Shown piece by piece: positions 24,101 to 36,100 of a DNA stretch of 64,000 bases. This DNA is from Endomychus coccineus. Its lineage: Eukaryota; Arthropoda; Insecta; Coleoptera; Endomychidae. The number at the start of each line of letters is the position of its first letter. Positions within the stretch are counted from its first letter, which is position 1. The notes below the pieces were generated by a model. That model was not told the DNA's origin. It did no database searches and saw nothing but the letters and a program-made list of their open reading frames with translations. The stretch spans positions 3,224,001 to 3,288,000 of the forward strand of contig OY294069.1 of the NCBI GenBank assembly GCA_958510875.1, in the 5' to 3' direction. Both the position numbers and the translations under genes were made by a program.

Positions 24101-27100
24101 ATTCTAGATAGGCGGACTAGACTATAGCTCAAACTAGTCACTCCTCCATTGTCAAGCTCAAGATCTTATAACTCAATTTTTTTATCGAACAGCGAAGTTG
24201 TAGAGCTCTTTATCCAGTAAGGTTTCTCCCTATGCCCAATAGCTCCAAACCTTTGGCTCACACGATGTTCCTTGAACCTCATAGGTTTCCCTCTCGTCTA
24301 GTCAAAGTATATGAAAGAAGACAAAAAAATCTCACACCATGTATGTTAACCTGTCAATGTGGTATATAGTTAGACTTCGTAATGGAACATCCATTCATAG
24401 ATGGCGTGAAATTTATTGGTATTTTTACCTCGTTGAATGCTGGTTATGACTACTACTACTTGCTCGTTCCCCTGATGAGGTATGAGAAGAGCGAAACAGC
24501 TGTCTGGGACTATATGTTTGTGACGTAACTGATCGATCGGAACCAAAAAGACTTTATCAAAATCGTGATGATTTGAGATGCAGATAAAGAGAAAATACAG
24601 AATCGGATCGTGGGATTGAAAAATTCGAAAGGTTAATCTTTACTTGCGTTACTTTAGAAGTTTTAATGCTGCTGGGCATCTTGCTTGATTCTATTGAATA
24701 TGAATCGGGATGTTTCAAATCAACGATAGAAATCAACTCTCACAAGATAAATGTGGTTGAAGGTACAACTTTGACAAACGTTCAGCCCTTAATACAACCA
24801 ATTCAAGAACTAAGACGATTATCGGTAGAGTCCATTATATCGTAGTATATGATTAGCGTAAACGTATCCATCGCGAAATGATGAGTATGTTTACTTTGTT
24901 CATGTACAAGAAGTAAGCGATGTGGATAGAGCTTGAACACTAAAACGTTTCTGAACCATTTAATTCCTTTGAAGAAGTCACTAATTATAATTACTTGTTA
25001 GAAATTTATATAATCTATGAAGGTATATAGCTTATTCTGCATACCTCTCTCTAGACCTATCAGTGGTACCACAGCTAATAATTCTGGACAGCTGTTCCAC
25101 CTTATCTGACTCATCAACAGGAAGAAGCTGTAGTGTGAATTTCTGGTACACTATAATACTATTAATCAATGGTGAATGAACTGAACCATCGTTCAGTTTC
25201 AAAATCAAAATCCTATCTCACATTATCAGAATTAACGTAGGGAAAATTTTCCGTCATGGAAGTAAGTTTTCAATTTTTTCATTTTTTATGTAGCTAGATA
25301 ACAATTGATTACTTACTGTCCCATCAAGGCATTCGGTGGAATCACGTAGCGGCTCTGTAAATCACCCAAATCTGATATATCCAACACCCACAATTGCACT
25401 CTTGGATTCTGGGAACCTGGCTGTGAAATTCTCGAATACATATATCTTGGTATTTGTCTAATTTATGTGAAAAAGATACAGATGATGATGAATGATTCGG
25501 TGTGCAAGCGAAACATGTCGTGTCAATACATCAAATTTCGAAATTATCTCTCATTCAATTATTTTAGAAACCTTAATCATGTTTGATTTGTTCAAACTGC
25601 TCTTACTGAAAGCATTAAGCACTGGAGGTTGACTAAAATATAGTTAGTTTTCCAATTAAACATCCTTAGTGAATGACAAATCAAATTGATAAGACTTACA
25701 ACACTATCTGGATCAGAATTAAAAACAATATCTCTTAAATAGAATAAACGCTCGATGTTATTTTGACCATTATTCCGTTTTTATTCGTCTCATATTTCCA
25801 ACCAATGTTTTCTTTTGTTGATTATACAAAATGTGGAAGTGTGAAGAGTATATCCCGTTTGTTATGGTGTGAAGAGTATATCCCATTTGTTATGGTGCGA
25901 AGGTCTTAGAGCGTTCGCAATCAAATCATGAAGAGATGAATCAGGTGAAAAATTCTGATTTTAAAAAAAGTCACAATATTATTTTGATTAAGAATATTGA
26001 TTTTGAGCTGAAAACTAGGAAGTCTCTATGACATGTGTTTGTTTATTTATTAAAAATACCGGAAAAGTTTGTAAAATCAACAGAAAAAATGAGTGAAGAT
26101 GCTGAGAATTTCTTCATGCCAGCTGAAATCCAGCAAGAGGCTCAAGAAGCAACATTACGTCTGTTACCAGCGAAAAGCAAAAGTTCATACGAGAAGGAAT
26201 TGGTTAAATTCGACAACTGACTAGGGAAAAGGGGCATAGGAGAAGGAGCTATTACAGAAGAGGTGCTACCATCCTACTTTTCAAATTTGAACTGAGTATT
26301 CAATGCTAAATAATATGTTGAAAGTGCACGAAGATATTCCGTAGTATGGTAAACTTACTCCATATTTGGAAGTCGGATCTAAAAATTATGAACCAAAGAA
26401 GACAAAGATACTAGAGAGCAATCAAATCGAAGAATTTTTGAAAAAAGCACCGGATGAAAGGAATATTTACAAGTTAAGGTAGGTAATACTCGATGTCAAT
26501 ATTTCAATTTATACATTGAGCTTTTTATTTTGAATTCTTTACAGGTTGCAACGATCATGGGAGTCGCAGGTGCTTGCCGATGCAATGAAATAACCTTTTT
26601 GGATATCAGACATGTCCAAGACAAAGGCAGGATGCGAAAATTTTAAGAAGTTTCACGATCATGGGAGACGTTTTTCAATCAATTCTGTAGAAATGTTTCG
26701 AAAATACATCAATCTGCGATACTTAATACTGCCGGTGGGAGATTTTTCTAGCGATATGTGTATGGAAAATGTACACAACATGTAGGCATCAACACAGTTC
26801 CGAAACCCTTTTCAAAAGTAGCTTCATTTATTAGAATCATTCCTCATCCATCTGTCAAGAATATGTAGTTTTATTATAATCACTTACCGTTGGATATCGT
26901 ACTGTTTTGGAGTCGGGAAACGAGGGTGCTCTCTGAGTATTTTTACCGGCCAACACAGATCCTGTTGAGAACCATGGAAAATTTAATATGCCTACTTCAC
27001 TGTCGTTAAATGTGGCGTACAAAATATGAGTGCTATCGAAAGAACTCCATAAGGCTTCTGGACTTTTTAGAATGTCTTCTGCAAACAGATGGATGAGTTA

Positions 27101-30100
27101 CCATTACATTTTTTTAGTTACTATGAGGTATATATAGATTCTCGGGAAATAGGTCACACTAACACATATGCTCATTATTTTAGAAGATGGTTCATAAACG
27201 TAAAATGTTTCAACTGACCTTGATATAACCAGTCTGGAATCCCATTGTAGACGATGTCAGGATGACCGGAAAACGTTAACCTGGTATCATTTTCGTTGAG
27301 CGGTGTCTGTCGCAAATAGATGTCGTTGTTGTAGACGATCAACAAAGAGTTTGTTTCCCCTAGCCATTTAGCATATTGCAATCTTTCTGGTTGAGTCTTC
27401 TGGGATTGTTCAAGTCGAATAGGAATATGATGGCTGAAACAAAGAAAACTCTCATTATATGAATCGCAGCAAAAATATAAATCCCGAAAGTTCCATCCTA
27501 ATATGTGCTCATTCATATTTGTCTTATGACGATAATACTATTCTATTTCAAGAATGTTGATAGGGAAGTGAATTATTTCCGAGATTGAATGTCCTCTTTA
27601 CTTCCCTAGTTTTTTATTATCATGTTTGTTCAGATTTTCTTAAATTAAATGATGGATTCATTCTATTCTTGTTTTAACCAGTAAAGAACTTTATACTTGC
27701 TCGAAACTATCCGAACGAATCTATAATATCCACATTCAGGTGAAAATTAATATCATCTTATAATGATGAATACTGTCAACATCTCGGCATGTTAAAAACT
27801 TGTGATAAGAACATTTATTTGGAAGAGGGTGACCCAGAAATCTCATATAGCTGGATAAGCATAATTTTTTTTAAAGCATAACATTTTAGAAATGAACTAA
27901 AATCAGTTGATTCCTTTGGTATGCAGAATAGGTTTGGGTGGTCAAATGTATGATCAGAAAATAAAGATATTGGAAATGATTTTGAAACCGCTAATGAATG
28001 ACTTTAAGGTATACTGTGTTGTCTGTTGCATAGGTGTCAAAGCAGAACAGAATGACACATCAGTCTGACAATTTTAATACGTTCTAGTTAGAGATGGTAC
28101 ATCACAAATGTCATATGGGATTTCCGATTGTGGCGTCTGTTTCATTTTTCAGGGACTTTTCTCCTTGCCTTCATACTCTGGGGATTTTTCATGGGATACT
28201 TGATCATGACTAACTACATATTCAACTATATGGATTAAAATAAGAAAAACAGACCGTTGAATATCCAGCTTCCTCGAGAGATACTCTACGAAGCTGGGAG
28301 TAACGGGCAGTGTTTTGTGAAGTTATTCACATTGTAACATGTAAAAGATTCATTTATATTTGATAAAATATGTAGCTCTTGATTTCCATTGTAATTTTCA
28401 ATAGAATTATTTTTTGGAAACAAAATTGTGAAGTGATATTCAGGTTGTTACATAATATTTGGAGGATACAACTGATACAATGATCATTTCAATCTGATAT
28501 ATACTCATTAGATAAATGTGAAGTTCATGAGCGCAACTTGCTTTGCAAAATTGTGCTTCTAAGCACAGCATTAGGTTTTACCTATTTCCTATATTTTTTA
28601 AACCATGAGCATGACATGAGCAATCATTATTGGTAAAGTTATAACTACAAAAATCGTCAGCAGTCGTTGTAATACCAATTCCACGTCGCACAATTCGCAT
28701 CTATTTTTTCGTTGATGAAACATTTATAAAAGGAACCCTTAAAATCAATAGTAGATGATTGCTGAAATTATTCAAACCTCCATTTACTCCGACAGTTAAA
28801 ATATTTGCACTTCAGAGTGAATACAGAAAATAGAATGCATCTTTACACTTTGATGACATCAACATGAATCTTTAAATGATAATTTCGGACACTTCTACGG
28901 GTTAAATATATAGGTGTGATGTATATTTTAAGCCAGAAAAACACGGTTAGTCGTAAAACACCATAATTCTATTTGAGAAAATGGAGATCGATTTCAGAAA
29001 TACCACTCTAAAAGGGGCTATCGTTGCCAAAAACAATATAGTTCCTATCTATTTCATCACTTTATAACGACCAATAGGAACGGCGGAATCGTTCCCACAG
29101 TGGGGTACAAACGTACGTACGTACGTAAGCACGCACGCACGCACGCACGCATGCACACACACACACACACACACACACATACATACATCATGTCAAACAT
29201 AGTCTAGTTGGAATCATAAATGCTCAACACGGAGTATAGTAGGAAATGTAAGAATAATTGACTGTTTAAGCTAATAGTCCATATCTCTGCTGAGATATGA
29301 ATACCTCAATGGAAAAAATGTTATAGAGACCAGATCATGTAAATGTTCCCGAAAATAGATGTCCCAGGTCCAAATAGAGAAACCTACTCTGTGGATATTA
29401 TGAAATAAGTAATTTTCAAAGTATTTTTTTCATTTATCGATGCAAATATGCGGCATACACGTCCGTTTTTGTTCTCGATAAGTTCGGTCTAAAGCCGAAT
29501 GTCTATTAATGGAATATCTACTCTCGCATAGATGGCGCTAGATGCTGTGGTCTCTAGGATTTTTGCCAATGGGATACTTACACATCGGCAAAGATGTCGA
29601 CCACGACAGCTTCCTTATTTCGATGAAACACTGAATGAAGTATTGGTTGAAGGATGCGAGTAAAACACTTTAATTTACGTTTTTCATCACTTGGTGACTG
29701 CAACAAGAGTTCTCACGTCCACCCAACCCTTAAATACGTAGTCAAACTATTGTATTCAAGATACCACACATATCTGTTGTATTCAAAAGATGCCGTGTGG
29801 TGGTGTAATATGGTCGTCAAAGTGTTAATGTTTATCTTATCCGAATTTCAATATATCCATAATAGGGGACTTACACGTAGTATTTGTCGAACTCTGGAAT
29901 CACTGAACGTAGAATTTCGCTGTTTGTTCAATAATTGAATAATCCACCAGTATCATCCGGTTCTGCTTGATTGTACGTAAAATGAGATTAGAAGATCAAA
30001 GTAAAATTATTCGGAATGGATGCGCGCAATTATATCATTGAGGTACGATTGCAACTGATTATGTGGAAGAATCCGGTTATCGAGAAAAAGGAATCTGCAG

Positions 30101-33100
30101 TTGATAAAATATTTTTTGAAATTTCATCTATGAAGTGAAAACAGAAAGCCGGTGCTATTCTAACCGCGTCGTACAATTTGATGGCCAGGCTGTTATTTGA
30201 GCTATAACTCAGTTCCAAGTTTTAAACTTTGATGAACTATGAAACTGTCGCAAAAGAAACAATTGATAGAGCTGTAAAAGCGTCGGTGGGAAAGCACAAA
30301 AACGTAACAAAATGAGCCAGTTTCGTTTCTTGCTGAAAATTATTATTCATTACAACTTTATAGTTTTTGGATCGTTTCATGCGTTTTGTGGAAATCCCTT
30401 CAATAAATTTATACTAACTGTTATCGAGGTATACGTTTCAGAATTCCCATACATCATCATGAATAAATATCTGAAAGTATCTTTCTAGATACTGGCGGTT
30501 CGTTGGACAATTACCGTCCTCGACGAACGTTGAATCTTTAAATTCGTGAATGCTGAAAAACGTAACTGATACGAAGTAAATCTCAGATCACAAGAAGATA
30601 TGTGAACAACGTGGCCAAGAGTTGACAGTTATTTGGACTTGCTGGATCTCTTCCGAACTCTGTGGAAACTATTTGTATTGAATCTATGCTGGAACACTAT
30701 GAGCATTATGGATATATACCGAAGATAATGGCATTAATCATGCAATCAGAACGAGAACAGATGAGTTCAGAGCACTTAGACTGTTTGGTTGGGTCCATTG
30801 TGCTCACCTTGATACGAATACTCCGTCCGGCAAGACTAAGGCATCGCTAAAGGCTAGAATTCTGTATGGACTGTATGTGCTGTCGAGGTGTTGTAGCTAG
30901 AGAGAAGTCATCACTGAACATTCTACAAGGATATGAGAGGCAGTTTCGTCCACCTTTTCGCATCTACTACTACCTGGATCATCTACAATGCCCTTTGAGT
31001 ATAGACGTTTTTTCAGATGACAGTGTTCTGTGAGGAGTCCTGTCATCAATTTTAAGCCTCTCCTCCTCATAGAGAGAAGGTTTTCGAGCATTTGAACGAG
31101 AGCTCCGCTATGTGGAGCTTCGCCTGCATCATACCGGGGCACTGCTTCAAATCGAGAGCCACTGTCTATCCAATAGCTCTCTGAGGGCGTGGTGCTTGGT
31201 GGTCTGTGAGATTCCGATCTTTGGATCTTGGCAAATGTGCCTAGGGAACTCCGTTTGGCCAATTCATCGATCACTTCGTTTCGTACCCATACTAGATTCC
31301 TATTTTTTCTCAGTTTAATCTAGCCAGGGTCTTCCTGCACTACAAAACAAAACTAGAAGTCACTATACGGATGTGCAGTGAGCCCAGGGCCACTGAGCTA
31401 TCAGTGCAGATATATAGCCGCCTATTTTGGCGGCCTGGAAAACGATTACGAGAACACCTGGGCAACTGAAAGCCTCCTTCTGGATGTGCACGAGTAGATT
31501 CCGGCCCCGCTGGACTCGCCAGTCTTGCATCCGTCCGTGAACCATACGAGTCTTTGTCCTTGTTTCACCAATCCGTTTTCTGGGTTATCAGGATGTCCGG
31601 TGTTTGGAACCTGAGAGCAGACACTGTCGCATTCTGCTTCAGTCCGAGGATTGGGCAGCTTCCAGCAAGTGAATCCACAATTTTGCTATGCCCGCGATGT
31701 ATGGACGTAACATCACAACGAACGCAGATTATTTTCAGCAAATTCCACTTCAGATCCACAAGAGAAACAGCTTCCCCCTAACATCACTACCATCGTCAAC
31801 CCCATGCCTGGAATTGTATTTTGTCAGACGGAGACTGCATGGTTATGGTATCGTAGTAATTTTTTATTTAATGGAGACTGCAACATAACTTCTTTCTCCT
31901 ACTTAGACTTTACAAGAGGAAAACCTAAAATGTTTGAGAAACACCGTGTGATCCAACAGTGGAGTATTGGTAGAGCAGATGGGCATTCGAATTCTCCTTG
32001 GTTTGGTTTGGAAGTTATAGGCATAAGGAAAGACCTCACTAGACAAAGAGTTCCACAACTTTGCCATTAGATATAAAAATGAAGTCTGATAGGAACAGGT
32101 TTCGCAGGTCTTGAGCTTGAAAATGAAGAGGTGACCAGCTTGAGCTCGTCTAGTCCGCCTATCTGGAATTTCTCGCGGTGAAACAACAGACGAGATCTCT
32201 GATGAAGACGGACCATGGAAATACCCATAGGAAAGGAAGAGAGAAACTATTGAGATCCAAGTGAAAATTCCTAAGAGATGCGGCCATCTGTACATAACTC
32301 ACAACCTCGCAGTTTGTTAAGAATGAAAAAATTCGCGACCGCTCTATTTTGCTGCAGCCACATTGCTGTTCGCGGTAAAGTGACATAGCCCAAGATCCTC
32401 CTTCACACGAACATCTTATACACACAACCAGGTAATTTCTGAATCAAAATAGTTTATTAAAATTATGTTGCACTTGCTTTACAAAACATATCGAATCAAT
32501 AGCGTAGGAACCTCTGTCGTAGCAGTATATACCCATAGAAAAGGGAGAGAGAAACTATTGAGATCCAAGTGAAAATTCCTAAGAGTTGCGGCCATCTGTA
32601 CATAACTCACAACCTCGCAGTTTGTTAAGAATGAAAAAATTCGCGACCGCTCTATTTTGCTGCAGCCACATTGCTGTTCGCGGTAAAGTGACATAGCCCA
32701 AGATCCTCCTTCACACGAACATCTTATACACACAACCAGGTAATTTCTGAATCAAAATAGTTTATTAAAATTATATTGCACTTGCTTTACAAAACATATC
32801 GAATCAATAGCGTAGGAATCTCTGTCGTAGCAGTATATCCCACAATAGTACATTATGTGTCGTTGCAGTGTAATGTTTACAAAATAACGATTGGACTATT
32901 TGGCATGACCGGTGCCGTCTATCCTAGACACTATCAGAGACAGTGTAGTGTATTATACGGCATAATCAAACAGTCAATTTTAATTGCATTATGGAGATTT
33001 CAGATATAGGTACCATTTGCCAGTATATACAAACAGGTGACTTCACCGGGGTTGGGTAAGCTAATAACTTTCTCGAAAAATTTCGGGACAAATAGATTCT

Positions 33101-36100
33101 CGTTTATTTTTGGATGCATTTTGCTTTTTCTCTAATATTGCTTGTGATATTTGCCTAACCTTGATTTCTTGAAAGACACTAAGATTTTATTCTTGCGGTA
33201 TCCACGAAAACGAATCGATTTGACACAATCATTTTTCCGGTAGCGGATTTTTTATTTCATCTAGCGAGTCTAGACTCAATCAATGTGTTATTCGCTCCAA
33301 TTAACGTCATTATTAAATGGAATATTATATGGCGATCCATTTGCCATAAATTCTGAGATTATTATACTACTTCATTGTCAAGCAACAACTTAGCATTTCG
33401 ATAGTCATCAATGCTTCTCCATGCTTAGGCATGTTGTTGATCTCTCAGATAGTTCTCCAATATCTGTATGACTCGCTGTAGGTTATACCAGCAAGGGAGT
33501 CTTGAGGACTTGAGTAGCCCAGGATCTAGGTCAGGTTAAGCCTGTTGCAAAAGGCTAGCCTGTTAAGGATTTCCTTGATATCTCTGGCAACCTTCGAGGA
33601 CAAAATGATGGTGAAAAATCAGCGTTAGCCGAATATATTTTAAATACTAACAGTATTCTCAGTGAATAAGGGTGATTGTTTCTAATTTATAGCATTTTAT
33701 TGAAAAGTTTATTCAATTGTATGTGGTATACCTGGAGTAGTCTATACATATCATGAATCATCTTGGTTTTTGGAATAATTCGAACAGATCAAACTTTGAA
33801 ATATTTGGACTAATACTTACTCTTTTTTAACATCGTATATCGTGTAATGGGCTGTGAAAGACTGTCGAAATATCTGCAACAAAAAAATATAACGGATTTA
33901 GATTCAGTTGGTTTGATACGATTGAATAAGTTAACAAGCATCCAAATACATTAGGTAACACGAATTCCAACATCGTCATGAATCTATTATTCAGTATTAT
34001 CTCTGTACATTAAATAATATCTCTCGAGCTCACTTAAGATTCATGCTTTGTAACTTATTGCTGCTACTTTCATCCGTAAATCGTCGCGACAAAGATATAC
34101 CGTTACGTCTGATCTAGCTGCGTATTTGGCAACGGCGTTTGCGGAAATCTACATTTCACCCATTAACTTGAGCTTATCACACTTATTAATTAATTCCGAT
34201 TCTATTTCCAATGTTGGATTAAATTTCTCGGCACCTTAGGTTCTTACCATTTCACTAATTGGAAATTACCATTATTTCATTCCATTCATCTTGATGCCTT
34301 TTTATTTAGAATGCTGATGAGTTGAATTTTTATTTAACATATATAATATATAATTACGCTTGTCACATATATTCAAATTCTGGTGGATGAAGGTTGGTGA
34401 ACTTGATTCATTGGGTAAACACACCTCTGTCTTACAAGCATAGGTATATGCAATCCTCCAATGGGTGAAAGAAAACAATCGAAGAGCCATCGAAGATGAA
34501 AAGATCCACTTATTGACAGACAGTCAGGCTGCACTCAAGGTGATGATAAGTCAGGAAGTGACATCCCGTCTGGTATGGTCATGCAAAAAAGAACTTGGAA
34601 TACTGGCAGGCCAAAACCGCGTTAAGTTGAGTGCCGGGACATCACGGAACGACGGGCAATGAAAAAGCCGACGAACTTGCAAGATGAGGGTCGGTTGTGA
34701 AAAACCACAAAGAATACTGGGAAAAACTCCCAGGGAACGGACATGGGAAGAAATACATCAAAGCCCCGTTCAACAAAAGAACGACAGACCTATTAGCACT
34801 GAATCGGGAAAAAATAAAAGTCGTAACAGGGCTCATGACTGGCCATGCACCAGTAAAAGGTCACCTTAACAAAATGGGACTGTACAATGCCGACCTGACA
34901 TACAGACTTTGCGGTAAGGATACAGAAATAGTGACACACATACTGTGTAAATGCGAATCAGAATTATACAGTTCCAACCCAGTGGAGGACTTGTACAAAC
35001 TCGTACAAGGAATACGGTGTACTTGAGTGGATAACGTGAAGAAACAAAACAAAGGTGAGATACAATGAGTCAGCAGGCCTGAGTGTCACCGAAGGCAATA
35101 GCCAGACAAGCCTACAAAAGGGGTTAAGTCTTTAGTGAGTATGGCTGGAAAGATGACTCTCACAGTAGACCATGAGACTCGAAGGCTCATAACCTCCCCC
35201 TAAAGGGTTTCTTCACCTCTTGCATTCTTTGACAAGCCTTGATGTGACTTTGGGTGATTTGAATTCTCCCAGAGTCGACCGGTTGTCTGTGAAAATATGT
35301 ATGTTCCAATTTACATAGTTTCTTCCCAAGTTTTCCATGGCACAAGTCAATACTGCGTAGACCTCCGCCTAAAAAAACATGCAGTAGGTGCCTCTTCAGG
35401 TACACTCCCGCCACAGAAGCCACACCTAACTTGGACCCATCTGTGAATCATACGAGCCCGTCTGACGGCAGTAGTGTGAGAGTTTCGAAATTATTATTAA
35501 TTATTATTTATTTAGTATAAGCCAACAATCAAAATAGTATACGTATGTAGTTATTGTGGGTCGCATGTGACATTCTTGACAGTCTATTGACAGCTCTTCT
35601 TTCGTACAACCGTACAAAACTTGCTCATTCGTTTAAACTGGATTAGTAGTTTTACAAGTTAATGACACGAGTAACTAACCCATTTACTGTACCAATGTGA
35701 ACGCCTCTTAACCATATACGTATTTCTATCACCATTCAAGCTTACTACATTGCCTGGCAAATAGTCTGCAAGTAATATCTGAATCTATCAAGTGTGTGAT
35801 GTATTACGTAATCTAGTGTATACAACAAAACGATTGAACTTTATCGACGTTACATTTTCCTTCGTAAATTGTTTGCACAGAGATAAAGTTTTAGGTTCGA
35901 GCGTTTCCTTCCAAGGAGCACGGAAACGTTTCACAATGAAATATCACAACTGGAATTTATATTGGATTTTTTAGGGGGTATTCGAAACGCAGAACATAAA
36001 TGACGGATATCTTCTGTTGGCACCAGAACCAAATAGTGATCAATTCGATTTTAGTTACACTGTATGTCCTGCAGATATTGTAGCGGTATGGTTGCGGCAT

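Larger units (their letters stand above)
27434..33820. other. Intron 5
   Basis: Holds a compound microsatellite (29107-29190), a block near 29515 shared with 7080 (CTACTC.CA.ATAGATGGCG), a family F LINE (30760-31560) and a family D LINE with a 308-bp tandem duplication (31895-32836). I see nothing recognisable in 27.5-29.1, 29.6-30.7 or 32.9-33.6 kb. Confidence 0.55.

Noticed and set aside
25030..25150. Minus-strand open frame (KFTLQLLPVDESDKVEQLSR..) between exons 8 and 9
   Set aside because: Considered as the missing exon that would fix the frame problem, but it does not match the DPP family, and the true exon 9 was found at 23087-23216.
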